A stretch of DNA of 64,000 bases, from contig JAFEKR010000010.1 of assembly GCA_019022495.1 (NCBI GenBank), positions 930,001-994,000 on the forward strand, given 5' to 3'. A program made the translations under genes and the position numbers. The notes beneath the pieces were generated by a model. That model had not been told where the DNA came from. It made no database searches and saw only the letters and a list, made by a program, of their open reading frames with translations. Numbering within the stretch: the stretch's first letter is position 1; each line of letters opens with the position of its first letter. The stretch is from Epichloe hybrida (lineage: Eukaryota; Ascomycota; Sordariomycetes; Hypocreales; Clavicipitaceae). This document shows, piece by piece, positions 22,064 through 37,900 of the stretch.

Positions 22064-23159
22064 GGCTCCGTCAAACTTTGCAGTTCCTGCCCAAGCCGGT
22101 CTGCGCAGCGACGAGGTCAGTTCCGTCGTGGCTGTGGGTGAGCGCACAGAACAATAAGAACAATAAGCGGGGTTATCGCTGTAAGCAGGCGGTGGGAGAA
22201 TCGGATAGCGATGGGGCAACAGTTTTTAGAAAAGGCGATGATGGACTGAATATGGAAGAAGGCGCCGCAGTGAGTATAGTTGTTGAGAATCGGGAGGCTG
22301 GACGAAGCGGGAATACGAGATTGGTTACGGAATCGTCGAAACGGGAGAAGCGGTTGGTCAAGACCGGGTTGACTTTGTTTTATCGTGTATGGCTTTTAAT
22401 AGCGGGGGGATGGAAATGGCGGACGACGACGGATGGATCGGCAACGATGGGGGTGGAATGGGATGGGGATGGGATGGACGGATGGGGATGGGACGGATGG
22501 ACAGCATGGACAACGGCAGATGGCAGGTGCATAATACATACAATACATAGTGCGCCGGTTCCAGTTTCAAATGGGTGGGGCCGGACAACGCGTTTTGAAT
22601 AATAGCTTAAAGGGTCAGGTGGGAGCACAGTGAAAAGTATGTACATACGGACTACTCCGTACATGTATGTAAGCACAAATTTCCATCTCTGCCCGTGGCA
22701 AAGTGACAACTGATGGGGAAGGGGATGCGGGATGCGGGATGCATATGCGGGCATGCAACGGCTGGGCCCCCGCAGTCAAAACGGGAGTCAAAACAGGAGT
22801 CAAAACGGAAACGCACCAGACACAGACATAGACACAGCCATGCAGACATCTGATCTGGCCAGGCTCTCTTCACACGCAGCATGACACATGTCGCTGGCCT
22901 CCCGCAGCTGAGTATCATGAAAATGAATTGATGCTATATAACACTGCTACATAGGTCGCCGACGACAATTCGCCCTTATCGTGGTTCGCCCTTATCGTGA
23001 CCTCATGTGCTTGGGACCTGTCGGCGGCCTCTGGCTTGCCACATTGTCCCTACTGTGTACGAAGTGCTCTCCGTCTCTTCCACTTTCATTGTCTCATGCC
23101 AAGGGGCCCGGACTCAATATCTGAGTCTGATTCAACCTTAACGCCGTTCCATCGGGAGG
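22064..23159. other. Intergenic region between Tcp11-like gene and phosphatase
   Basis: No gene is supported. It contains GGATG-rich simple sequence (about 22440-22505) and a GTATGTACATAC palindrome followed by a perfect TACTCCGTA (22653-22661). Confidence 0.5.
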
Positions 23160-26391
<3,232 letters not shown>

Positions 26392-29300
26392 GAGGATTTA
26401 GAGGATCGTGACGTCCCGAGTTGGCCAGCCTGTTTTTCTGTCACAAAATCGGAAGCGATCCTGGGCTTTTCGAGTTGAGAACTATGAAGTCATGGCTGAC
26501 ATGTTGTATGGAAAATTCTGGGAGCGAGGCGGTAGTATGTCAAGACAGGGAGAAGGTGTGGAGGAGGATGAACTGCTGGCGAGCGGTAGATGAAGAACTG
26601 TCGACGTGGTGATGGAAAAGGACAAAAAGAGTTGCTTAGTCGTTGAGGATTGGCGTTGGCCCCGGTGTTGTGGGGCCGAGCAAACGAGATGGAAGATGGG
26701 GAGATGGAATATGGGAGATGGGATATGGCAGATGGAGGAGAAGGGCAGTATCAAGAGGAGGAAAAAGAGGTAGAAAAAGAAGAAGTAGAAGAAGAAGAAG
26801 ACGGGGATCCAGATGCAGATCAACGCACGTCAGAGGCCCCAAGGCCCCAGAGTGGCGGTAAAGGTGAGAATAGGAAGTCGAGTGGAAGAAGGACCCTGAG
26901 CCAGGAGGGGTGGGAGGGGGAGGGGGGGTACGCGGGTACCAAGATACTTGACGGATTGCCTGACAGGACTCTATGTATGTATGTATGTACATATGTATGT
27001 ATGTATGTATGTATGTAGGTACATAAAGGTCAGGGATCGCACACTCTCTGTCGGTGGCGTTTTATGAGAGGGTGGGGGGGGTGGATGGATGTGTGGCTCC
27101 GCAGGAGCAAGATTTTGAGGTTTTTTTAATTTGTTATTTAATGTACGGAGTAGAGCACCAAGACGACAACAAGTTGATAGGCGCGGGCTGGTTGCCATGG
27201 GTCACACACGAATAGATGATGCAAAGGGGGGCCCAGGGCTGTGGTGTGAAGCCTTTTAATTTGATTGAATGCCATGCCATTCATTGCAAGTTACTCGATT
27301 CGTGGCAGAGGACAATGCAAGATCGGCCGGACCTTGGTGATGACAGAGGACAAGATGCCAAATCGCGAAAACCCACTGCGCTAGACGATTCACCTCAACC
27401 AGGGCACAAGCGCTAGTATCAGATGGGGGTTTCGAAAACAAAGTCGATATCTGCAACCCCAGGAAATGCATCATCCATCTGCACAGACTAGATGGTGTCG
27501 CAAGGCATATAGGGATTAGTGGCCAGTCGGCTGCGCCTCTTTTTTCGTGCAACAGATAGTACATTGAAGTTGATTTGCTTCCTCATCACTCCGTACATAG
27601 AAATCACACTTTTATCGTCTAAGAATAGTCGTCTAGGTAGAATACGACTAGTCCGGACCGCATCTTATCTTGTCCTCCCTTGCAGAAGAATTAAAAAATA
27701 AACAATAAACAAAAAAATAAACGGAAGCAGGCGCAAAAGGGAGCAAAAGCAACGATATAAATACCTATGTAGAGTGAGTGGTGGCCTCTTCTCTTTTTTT
27801 TTGCTTGCAAAAAAACCCTCCATCTTGCGCTTTGTATACATAGTACGGAGTAAAACACGGAGCACTGTGGCCTGACGACAGAACTCGCACTAGCTAGTCG
27901 CGTGTGGAAAGGATCGACATCGGTAAGCAGGGGGGTTGAGGGGGGGGTTGCTCACGAGCACGAGCTCAGGGTAATTCTTGACAGGTTGACATCTGGACTT
28001 TGTCCGTGTCATCGTATTTGTCGAGACGGCGGGGGAAAAAAAAAAAAAAAGGAAAAAAAAAAAAACCACGGTTCGATACGAGGTGAACTAGGCACCGCCC
28101 GCCGACTGTGAGAAGTCTTGAGTTCCGAGACGGGCGAACTTGAGGTTCACAGGTGTCTGTCTGTCTGTCTGGTTGGATTGGAACTTGCCACCGGCTCCCT
28201 AAGGGGCGTGTGTGTGCCTGCCTGATTCGGAGCGATTTATCGATGGCTGGCACACGGGGAAATCTAGAATCCTCCATGTTGTGAATCGCGAAATGCACCA
28301 GCCAGCTTTGTTGGGCAAACCCGGCCTGGCTGGTTTGCCTTGTCTCGTCTGCGTCATCTGTCATCCGCCTGTTTTACCACCCACCTGCTTCGTGGCGCAT
28401 CGGGTCGAGAACCTGTCGGAATCTCTAGAAATTCCACTTTTGTCCACGGCCGGCTCTCACTCTCAACCTTATTATGCAAAGCACCCGCTAGACCCGAATG
28501 GACTCGTGTTTTTGGAGACGTCGTTCCATTTCCCTGGGCCCGAATGTACGTCACAGCAACTGTTTTTAAAATGTTACTTTGGCGGCAGCTATGGACAACC
28601 ACCAGCGATAGATAGATATAGGGGTGGGAAATTGCCGGTTGCCTCCTTTTTCCATGACCGGAATTGTTCAGGCAAAATGTTTATTTCCGAGAGAGCTGTG
28701 TGATCCGTACGTCACTTTACTTGGAGAACACGAGTGAGTCGCCGCACTGAACACGAGATTGACGTCATAACAGCGCGATAATTCAATGCATCTCAGTACA
28801 TAAGCAATGTGCGAAGCCAAATGCTTTGTATCCATCGCTTTCTTTGCTTGTTGGATGTGTCGGAAAAGGTCATGTGAAGGAAATCTCGGAGATATGGGAT
28901 ATGTACGTTACCATGTATGTACGGACTATGTATGTGGGTTTATTACGTCTTCCACGATGTCTGATATGTTTCTCTGTGCTGTAATGAATGAAATCAGGTC
29001 GCCGATTCCTCCTTTTGACCTTTGCTTCGATTATGATTATGGAGGCGAAAAAGGGCGCGCCTCTGCACGAGACAAAGTGAGAGAAGAATGACTTGCGGCC
29101 CTCGCGGCGCCACCAGACATCATGCGAGCTGTCTGGTTCAGAGAAGAAGATTCAGGGTCCTTGCCGATCTTGCCAAGGCCAAGCAAGGCCTGGTGGCGTG
29201 GCTGATGATGATGATGATGATGGGTCACAGAGCCAAGAGAGCTTCACGGAGCCACTCCAGCATCGCCGACTTTTTTTTTTCATATGTACGGAGAAGAACC

Positions 29301-29810
29301 AGAGCAGCCGTCTGACCACGCATTTGATTTGTCGGAGTTGAAGCCGCAACTGAGACCGACTGCGCAGATCCCGTCAAGTTGTCATGCCGATCTGAAACTC
29401 TAGACCCCTCCCACTCTTCACTGCACAACTCGACAGCCCGGTTTGTGGCAGTGAAGATCGGCTTCGAGACAACTTGCCTTGTCCAAGGCGTTGTGTACTT
29501 CTGTACTGTGAAATATCATGACATAAACACAAACTCCAAATCTGTGAACTTTTTGGTCTCATGCAATTCAATCGCCGAACCTGACGATATCTCGGCCCCA
29601 CTCTTTCCCCATCGGCCCCTCCCCCTCTCCTCCTCCCCGCCGCAAAGACAAAGAAAGAAGACAACTTACCCTGGGCAAAAGACAACTTACCCTAGGCAGA
29701 AGAGGGATTTTTTTTCGTCCCAGGTAATATTACGTAGCTTGCTTCGGACAAGTGAAAACCATTGACTGGCAAGTCGTCGACGGTCCCAGCGACTTCACCA
29801 CGTGCAATAA
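26392..29810. other. Large gene-poor region
   Basis: About 3.4 kb without a supported gene. It contains a TATG tetranucleotide array (26972-27018), two perfect TACGGAGTA motifs (27144-27152, 27844-27852), A-runs near 28035 and a short GATGAT run near 29203. Frames such as 28212-28703 have no domain-like sequence. The part next to 26391 is the phosphatase promoter. Confidence 0.5.
26972..27018. repeat. TATG tetranucleotide repeat
   Basis: About eleven TATG units interrupted once by a GTACATAT palindromic step in the middle. Intergenic. Confidence 0.9.
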
Positions 29811-30828
29811 TCTCTTGTCTCCTTAATATCGAAGGAGTCTTACACCAACATCCAAAAGGCCCCCAGGGTTCTCATCCAGGAATTCACCCTTCCCATCCGC
29901 TCCGGGCGAGCATGGGAAGCACCCGCCGGGTCGATTGTGCGAATCAGCACCCCCGAGGGCCCCCAAGTCGGTATGTACTTTCTGTTCTGCCTAGTCTGTT
30001 GAAAGCAAAAACACCAAAAAAAATTTAAAATTTAAATTTTTAAAACCCCCAGGCGATCTAAACATCTGGAACCGTCATAATCCGAGAGAACGTTTCTGGG
30101 CCAGCCGCACGAAGCAGCTCCACGCCTCGCACGTCAGCACGCACGACCGTCTCTGGTCCAACCTGCCTTACATGAGGCCCCTTGCCACCATCATCCACGA
30201 CAGCCTGGACTGGTACGGCGTGGACCGGCACGGCGGCCGCGTCCACGACCTGCTCGGCACGCGGTGCGATCCCTACGTCAGCGCCGTCCTGGTGGGCGGC
30301 GGGCAGTACGACTTCCACTGCCACTCGAACCTGACGAGGGCGGTGCGCGAGTTCGGCCTCGAGGAGTCGGACGTGCATGATGTGTTGAACATTTTCCAGG
30401 TGACGGGGCTGGATGAGGACGGTCGGTACTTTATGAATCCGTGTCCGGCGCAGAGCGGCGATTGTATCGAGTTTTTGGCCGAGCAGCATCTTCTCATGGC
30501 TTTGAGTGAGTCCCCCCCCCCCCTTTTTTTTTTTCCTCCATGGCTGCTTCGGCCAAGGAAAGGCAGAAGATTTAAAAAAAAAAAAAAAAAAAAAACTAAT
30601 GACCTCGTGTGAATAGGTACCTGTCCCGGCGGCGACCTCTCGGCATGGGGTTTCGGAAGCGACAATGAAAAAGGAATGATCAAGTGCTGCCGTCCTCTTC
30701 ATGTCCAAGTCTACAGGCTGGAGGACGGGGACTTCCTCGGAAGGCAGGGCTGGAAACCAGCCGAGGTGTCGCCGTACAACGGTAGGCATGGTGTTGTTTC
30801 TCCCGAGGGCGAGAAGCAGTTGGATTAG
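29811..30828 (+). CDS. DUF1989 (urea carboxylase-associated family) protein, 5' end unresolved
   Basis: Exons up to 29970, 30053-30505 and 30617-30828 join in one frame (donors GTATGT and GTGAGT; acceptors CCCCAG and AATAG) to about 274 residues. The sequence is highly family-like: LPIRSGRAWEAPAGSIVRISTPEGPQ, VGDLNIWNRHNPRERFW, DLLGTRCDPY, FHCHSNL, DVHDVLNIFQVTGL and LSTCPGGDLSAW, ending at YNGRHGVV. The conserved His and Cys residues (HCHSN, STCPGG) are probably metal ligands or catalytic. Bacterial DUF1989 proteins accompany urea/guanidine carboxylases, and a CgdA/CgdB pair is known as carboxyguanidine deiminase; a role in guanidine- or urea-type nitrogen use here is inference. In-frame TAA lies at 29808-29810 and no ATG exists between it and the conserved core, so 29811 is only the limit of the open frame. 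Either an upstream exon is missed or the gene has lost its start. The first intron is very AT-rich; the second contains C, T and A homopolymers. Confidence 0.7.
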
Positions 30829-31313
30829 GTGGGTTGAGGTTGTCGTGAGGCGATATTCGTGCGTTGCGTAGGGGAGCTGTGTTAGCGTCCATGGTTGGAG
30901 GTGGCAGGGTGAGATGGGTGTGAGAGTTAAAAGAAGTGGCATGTGGGTGAGGAACTTATTGCCATGGCGGATATGGCTTGGACGCCTTGATTCAAGTATC
31001 AAGTGCTGAATTTTTTTACCTTTCTGTGATGTTACATGGCTTGGCGGTGATGAGAGACTCGACAATTTCCATTGATGACCATCATAATACTGATGACAGC
31101 CTGGCCCTTGTGCTCGTCACTTCGCCCGATATCCACACAGAGATGGCATTCAGAAACAGGTCAACTTGACACAAATCGTGTTCGAAAGATTGGTACATTT
31201 AGCTATCCTTACAGCCGGCGGCAGTCCGTCATCTATGTACTAGAACCAAATCAAGTCGGCGCACCATGCGGCGTACCATGCTCTGCAACCGCCATGACCA
31301 CGTACCACTCACT
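30829..31313. other. Intergenic region between convergent genes
   Basis: 3' sides of the DUF1989 gene and RPT6. Open frames on the minus strand across 30058-31065 are antisense shadows. Nothing else is seen. Confidence 0.5.
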
Positions 31314-32573
31314 CTACTTCCACAGCTTACCCAATGAAACCTCCTTGTCATCATGCTTGTTCAAGATCTTGGCAGTAGCCAGCTCAAAGTCCTCCTGCGT
31401 GACGTGCACTCTTCTTTCTCGCAGAGCGTACATACCAGCCTCGGTGCACACACCCTTCAGTTCGGCACCCGAACACCCGTTCATCTTCTCCGCAATCTTG
31501 GTCAAGTTGATGCCTCTCGTCAGGTTCATCTTGCGACTGTGAATCCTGAGAATGTCCGCTCGCGCTTCGACACTGGGCGGCGGGAACTCAATCTTTCTGT
31601 CGATTCGTCCGGGACGAAGGAGAGCCGGGTCCAGGATGTCCAGACGATTGGTCGCCATGATGATTTTGATGTTCTTGGTGGGTTCAAAGCCGTCGAGCTG
31701 ATTGAGCAGTTCCAACATGGTGCGTTGGACTTCTGAATCACCGCCCGATGAGCCCTCTACTCGAGACGAACCAATGGAGTCGATTTCATCCATGAAGATG
31801 ATGGATGGGGCGTGTTCTCGGGCCATGATGAAGAGCTCCCGAACCATGCGGGAACCTTCACCAATGTACTTCTGGACGAGTTCCGAGCCAGAGACACGGA
31901 TGAATTTACAGGCCGTGTGGTGAGCCACGGCTCGGGCGAGGAGAGTCTTGCCTGTTCCGGGGGGGCCATAAAGAAGAACACCCTTGGGTTGGGCGATTCC
32001 TAGAGATTCAAAGAGCTCGGGGTGCTTGAGGCCAAGTTCGATAACTTCTTTGATTTCTTTGATCTGTTGGTCCAGGCCACCAATCATGTCATATGTGCTG
32101 TCGGGGACCTTTTCGACCATCATGAGAGAGACGAGGGGGTCAACAGAGGATGGAAGAAGCTTTTCGAGCTTGTAGCTGTCGGAGATGAGCGTGACACGCT
32201 TGCCGGCTGTGAGTTTGGTGACGTCGACATTGTCAGAGACATCGACCACTGCAATGCGACGTTAGCGTTTTCATCAGTGAATACAAGTTGGCAAGTGAGG
32301 ATTCCTCAGTTTGCGAGAAATAGTCGTAATGTCCTTACCATATTTTCCTTCGGGGTGGACCTTGACAAGCACTTTCTTAGTGCCCATGACCTTGACCACC
32401 TCGCCGACATAGGAACCCGGCTGTTGGAGCAGTCCCAACTCTTCTCTGAGTAACCGTACGCGAGAATTGTAGTCGTTTCGCTGGGCTTCGAGGCGGCGCA
32501 GAGCTGCCTGACCCTTTATTATCTCGAGCTTCATCGCCTCGATCTTATTGTGGTAGTACTCGTCGAGCGCCAT
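31314..32573 (-). CDS. RPT6: 26S proteasome regulatory ATPase Rpt6
   Basis: Two exons, 32339-32573 and 31314-32248 (donor GTAAGG, acceptor TTGCAG), give 389 residues, the normal length. The N-terminal coiled coil ([26 protein letters not shown]) is followed by the OB-fold ([30 protein letters not shown]) and the AAA+ ATPase with Walker A GPPGTGKT (173-180), Walker B IIFMDEID, the SRH region ([25 protein letters not shown]) and the C-terminal small domain. The identity with Rpt6/Sug1 rather than another Rpt is based on the N-terminal sequence and the [29 protein letters not shown] type segment. It unfolds substrates for the 20S core in nucleus and cytosol. It ends in SLGKLWK without the HbYX tail typical of Rpt2, Rpt3 and Rpt5, as expected for Rpt6. 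Confidence 0.96.
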
Positions 32574-32811
32574 GGTTGTAATGCGCTCTCCGAGGAGGGA
32601 TGCTGGAGAGAAATGCGAAGCTTTTCGGGGGTGACGGAAAGGGCACCGCAAGCAGCTGATCGCGGGGCTAGAGAACGCCGTCGGTGAGAAAATGGGAGGA
32701 GTTGCGAGATCAAGTTGGTCAGGGTCGCGGATGCTCGGCGTGGATAGCGGACGGAGGTTGAGTTTGTGCACCCGTTGCGATGGAGATGAAGCTGGCTTGC
32801 CAATTGTTGTT

Positions 32812-32843
32812 GAGCATGAGAGCATGAGAGCATGAGAGCATGA
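32812..32843. repeat. 8-bp tandem repeat (GAGCATGA)x4
   Basis: Four perfect units upstream of RPT6. Confidence 0.9.
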
Positions 32844-33830
32844 GCACAAGGCTGCCGGGGCGTCTCGTAAGCAGGTCTGTCTGGTTAGCCACAGCTACGA
32901 CAGACCAGAGCTCCTTGAAAAGTGGCTGCGGAACAAGGGTTCTGCCGTGGTCCGAATGTCCAGTTGTACGGTAGACTCCGCTCGGAGCTGTGGCTGAAAA
33001 AACTGGGGCACCCGCTGTGCCCGCCGCGAGCGGAGGTGGTGTCATTCATAATGCAGCACATTTGGGCACTAATATTGATTGAGTGAATCACCAGACCTCA
33101 AATGTTGCAAATGTTCTCCTGTAAGACACACGTAATTGGCGCGTCGCTTTGAAAAAAGGGCAAGTTGGCCAAGCTGAGGTCCCACGGGCTGCGTGGATCC
33201 AACCCCTTTAGAACTTTAGAACCGAGTGCAGGGTAGCGGCAATGAACTGGAAATGGCAACATCCACATGATAAACTTGCATGCTTGGCACTATCCATCCC
33301 CGTCACAGCGTCACAGGAGGGGGCAGGTGGGTAAAAGGCGCGTGCTGGAGTGGAATGCGGAATGGGAAGTCGGCATAATTAGGAAGGGCACATGGCACAA
33401 GAGGTGACGGAGAAGTGATGTGTCATGAGAAAGTGTGGATGATGGCAGCATCTCAAACTTGATAATCAACGCCAAGGCCGTGCTCGTGCTAGCTGGGTTA
33501 ATGATATGTGCGAGTGACGAACAGTGACCGTGAATGACCGTGCAACCGTGTTACGGACGTGTCAGGTTGTGCAGCCCTTGTTGGCGTGTGCACCAACATC
33601 GACAAATGACATCGAATCCATCTGGCTTCATCAATATAATAATCAAAAAGTCAAAACAAGAAGGGAGTCCACTCGAGTCCACGTTGACGTGGAAGCTTTC
33701 CCTTTTCTGCGATGCTTATTTAGTCCGTACATACGACTCATTGTTATCATTACTTTTTGACGCGACAGTTACATGCATCCCGTGTCTCGTGACATCCACC
33801 ATCCGCCCGCCATCCCTGCTTCTGCGTCTG

Positions 33831-33902
33831 CGTCTGCTTCGGCGTCTGCTTCGGCGTCTGCTTCGGCGTCTGCTTCGGCGTCTGCTTCGGCGTCTGCTTC
33901 GA
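33831..33902. repeat. 12-bp minisatellite (CGTCTGCTTCGG)x6
   Basis: Six units, the last with one changed base, followed by a GACTTC triplet-like tail. It lies about 430 bp upstream of the VNX1 ATG. Confidence 0.93.
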
Positions 33903-34337
33903 CTTCGACTTCGACTTGTGTTGGTTGCGGCTTCTCCCACTTCCCTGGGAACCCCAACCCAAGCTTCGACTAGCAGAGCTTCTTGTCGATTCACCAGATT
34001 CAAATCTCCACCAAAGGCATCCATCACGCCGTTGCCAACGCCACACCCTCCTCCAGTCCTCCGCCCCATTGGTCCATTGGTCCCGTGGCACCACCTTAAC
34101 CACCCACCTCGAGACTCGTCGGTGCCGCGCGTATTCCGCTTCTGGCTCTGGACTCTGTATACCCTACCCTTCCTCCTAAGACACACCTGCCGCCTGCCAC
34201 CGCCGGCTCTGTCGACTGCTTTCTCTTTTTTTCTTTTTCTTGCCCGACCTCGCTCAACATCGTCGCGTCAACGAACTTGGCTTGCCTCGCTACGACACCA
34301 ACTACTCGTTCGGCCACAGTGCCGCTCCCCGTGAGCC

Positions 34338-37300
34338 ATGGAATCCTCATCCTCACACCAGGACGGCGCGTCTGCACGACGTCGCTCAACTCTTCTGACA
34401 TCACCCACTGATGCGAGCCACAATACCGGCGACTCGGCGGCTGGTCAGCCAGGAGATGACTTTGGAGAAAGCTATCAGTCCACTGACACCGTGCGACACC
34501 GACCAGAAGGTGCTGGATATGGTACGCGCCAACGCTTAGACCAGGGTCTTTGCTTTCCTTTTCTTTGGCTCATCTTTTCTTGTGCCCCGAGTGAAGTGCT
34601 TCGTGCATTACAATATTGCGACATCTCTGACGTGGTCCACGAGCAGGCTCAATAAACAACCCTACCACCGCGAGTAGCAGCCAAACACGAGGCGAGTCTT
34701 CACAGGAGCGATCGACTCCGAAAGATGCTCCCCAACCATCACGACCAGGGACAAAGGCACCTCATAGGGTCAAGTCGTTTTCTCGTTTGCGAAAGCCGCC
34801 GTTACCAAGAAGGACCTCGTCCAACACCCCGCATCGAGGTGATGTATTTTCAGCCGATGATGACTTGCATGAAGTCGAAGCCGAGCGTCAGGGATATACG
34901 ATCCGTCGAAGAACTCAACAGCAAACTGGGTCCTTGTCGCGACTGCAGTCGACTCGCGGTGTGGAGGCAGAAGATGAAGCCGATGCTCGGATCGGCGTGC
35001 CGACAACAACGACCGAGGAGGACGAGGAGGACGAGGAGCAGGACAGCATTGATGAAATGCCGCTTGAAGATGACGTCGATTGCGATTCGGATGACGATAC
35101 AAGTGATGCCGAGAGTTTCACTCTCAAGGACAGACAACAGGCAATCAATCAGACACATCCTTTTGGTATCAGGGTCTGGAAACCCGCTCTGTACAAAAAG
35201 GATAGATCCATCCAAAAGTTCGCTCAGGCGGACATACATTCTTCCCCGGGCGGCCACGTCAGTAATTGGCTGGTCCTCTTCAACCTGGTCTGGACCTTGG
35301 TGTTTGGCTGGTGGATGGCCAGTCTCGCTGCCTTTGGCGCCATTGTATGTCTGCTTTTTTCAGCAGCTCCTAGTGGCAGAGAGTATGGCAGAGTTCTCTG
35401 GGGCCTTGCACAATACCTCTTTTATCCGTTTGGGAAATTTGTGCGCTTGGAGAAGGATGAGGCTTACATTCATGAGGACCAAGATGAAGGCAGAACCATG
35501 GCCGAGTATGAGCAGTGGCAGAATGGCGACTTGGAATATGGAGGACTCTTTTTCGGCCCTGACCGCAACCGATCCATTGTTGGGCGGTCTCGTCGAAGCA
35601 TCGACTCTGAGCGCAGCGAGACAGAGAGTCTGTTGGAAAGAGGAAGACGTGGCGGATCTCGCGACATGCACCCTCGTATGAAGAGACGATTGTTTGGCCG
35701 TGGAGAGTGGAACATTGGCCGTGTCATCTTCTTCGTCTTCTTTTACTGCCTCATCTCGCCGTCTCTGATCATCACTTCGGCCATATGCTGGTTTCTTGTC
35801 TTTTGGATCCCCATGGGCAAGGTGACCATACTCGTCTTTGATCACCTGCGCCGTCATCCTCTGGCGCTGTCGTTTGAATCGCACATGGACTATTTGCGAA
35901 GCGATGATGACGCCGACTCCTCTATCCTGGTCTGTACTTACCGCGCTGTGGGATCCAAATACTGGAAGTACACCGTTGACGGGACGAACATTTTCCTCAT
36001 CAATCTCATGGCTGTTGTCTGCTTCGTGATTTTCGATTGGTGGGTTTTGGAGGGAATGCTGCACTGGGAAAACTTCATCACCTCACCCGCCTTCCTGTTC
36101 AGTGCTGGGCTTTTGTCCATCATTCCGTTAGCCTACTTCATCGGGCAGGCTGTGGCATCCATCTCGGCTCAATCGTCCATGGGGCTAGGAGCCGCCGTCA
36201 ATGCCTTTTTCGCCACGGTGGTCGAGGTGTTCCTCTACTGCGTTGCTCTCAACCAGGGCAAGGGACGCCTCGTCGAAGGCAGTATTGTAGGAAGCATCTT
36301 TGCCGGTATCTTGTTTCTGCCCGGCATCTCCATGTGTTTTGGTGCCCTGAAACGCAAGACGCAGAGGTTCAACGCAAGATCTGCGGGTGTCACGTCCACC
36401 ATGCTTCTTTTCGCCGTTGTTGGCGCATTCGGCCCAACACTGTTCTACCAGATCTACGGAACCCACGAGTTGAGCTGTACGGATTGCGAAGACTTGGGCC
36501 CGGGTGGTAGCGACAGCCCCGGTGAATCTCGCGACTGTCGGCGATGCTACTTTTCCCAGGCACCCGCGTTGGATGACCGATTCTACCTCGAGGCGGTACG
36601 GCCCTACTGCTACCTGGCAGCCGCCATGTTATTCTTTTCGTATCTCATCGGCCTCTGGTTCACACTGCGGACTCATGCGGCAGTGATCTGGAACGCAGAG
36701 GTGGAAGAGAAGCGACACGAGGATGTGCAGCACTCGTCTGTTTTGCGAGCCTCACGACCGTCTGCGGCCGATACCACAGGAGCCGATGTCAGCGAGTCTC
36801 ACCTGTACAAACGCATCCTGGGACAGTCGCTCAAACAGGTAGGATTGCAACCACGAGCCGAAGAAGTTGGTCGTCAGACGTCCGTCGTTGCCCAAGATAC
36901 AAATGCCAACGGTGTTCCTGCGACGCCTCACGTTGTTCCCCCTAAGGGGTCAACCATCAATGTGCCAGGTCTCAGCCAAGCTGACAACACCGCCCTCGCG
37001 CATGAGGTTGCCCAGATTGCGGCCACTGCTGCTACCCTTGCATCTCGAGATCGAGAGCGTTCGCGCAAATTATCCTCCATGCCAGGTCAGCACGGGTCGA
37101 TTCGACATCATCCAGTGCCCGCCGCCGCCGACGAGGGCACAGCAGCAGCAGCCGAGACGGCCACTGTGCATGCTGGTGGCCACGGGGCCCATGATGCACC
37201 AAACTGGAGCCGTTCCAAGAGCGCCATCATTCTCCTGGGTGCCACCGTCCTGTATGCTGTCATTGCAGAGATATTGGTCGACACGGTGGACGTTGTGTTG

Positions 37301-37414
37301 GAGAGTTTTGCGATTGACCAGAAATTTTTGGGCATCACACTGTTTGCCCTGGTTCCCAACACGACTGAATTTTTGGTGAGTCCCATTGTCGATGGTCTTG
37401 CTGTTCTGTCGAGG

Positions 37415-37445
<31 letters not shown>

Positions 37446-37900
37446 GTCTAGGCACTGACTCATCTCTGCAGAACGCCATCTCGTTTGCTATGAACGGCAA
37501 CATTGCCCTGTCCATGGAGATTGGTTCTGCGTACGCCTTGCAAGTGTGTCTGCTACAAATCCCGGCGCTAGTGCTCTTCTCAGCCGTGTATCCCAACATA
37601 CCCAGCGGCGGCGATCCTAGCAATTACACATTTTCGCTGCTGTTTCCCCAGTGGGACATGGTGACGGTCATTCTGTGCGTGTTTCTGCTGAGCTACGTGT
37701 ATGGCGAAGGGAAGAGCAACTATTTCAAGGGCAGCATCTTAGTGCTGACCTACTTTGTCGTGGTGACTGGCTTCTACTTTAGCGGTTGGGCGTCTGAAGT
37801 GATGGGTTTGCAACGGTTTGACGTGATGGGTGCAGATGGCACGTATCAAAACTTCAAGACGATTGGTCGACCGCACAGCGGACGAGCATACCAAGTGTGA
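34338..37900 (+). CDS. VNX1: Vacuolar cation/H+ exchanger, Vnx1 type (CAX superfamily)
   Basis: Three exons, 34338-34521, 34647-37375 and 37472-37900, give 1113 residues. The N-terminal 270 residues are disordered and acidic (EEDEEDEEQDSIDEM). Then come a membrane pair (SNWLVLFNLVWTLVFGWWMASLAAFGAIVCLLF) and a loop with conserved GRVLWGLAQYLFYPFGKFV and YEQWQNGDLEYGGLFFGP. Two Na/Ca exchanger domains follow: the first around SMGLGAAVNAFFATVVEVFLYC, the second around ITLFALVPNTTEFLNAISFAMNGNIALSMEIGSAYALQ, with acidic residues in the alpha-repeat positions. Between them lies a long hydrophilic loop (about 760-870). This matches yeast Vnx1 (YNL321W), a low-affinity monovalent cation/H+ antiporter of the vacuole. 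Intron 2 (96 nt) is a multiple of three with no in-frame stop. Confidence 0.92.

Larger units (their letters stand above)
32574..34337. other. Divergent intergenic region RPT6 / VNX1
   Basis: Promoters of RPT6 (leftward) and VNX1 (rightward). It contains an 8-bp repeat (32812-32843) near RPT6 and a 12-bp minisatellite (33831-33902) in what is probably the VNX1 leader. Frames crossing the minisatellite (Arg-Leu or Ala-Ser runs) are repeat artefacts. Confidence 0.5.

Noticed and set aside
28060..28090. tRNA B-box-like GGTTCGATACG
   Set aside because: No A box or foldable acceptor stem upstream; the preceding sequence is an A-run.
30058..31065. 335-residue minus-strand frame
   Set aside because: It is antisense to the DUF1989 exons and reads straight through their introns and homopolymers.
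33534..34334. 266-residue plus-strand frame with Leu-Arg repeats
   Set aside because: Product of the 12-bp minisatellite in the VNX1 leader; no domain before or after it.
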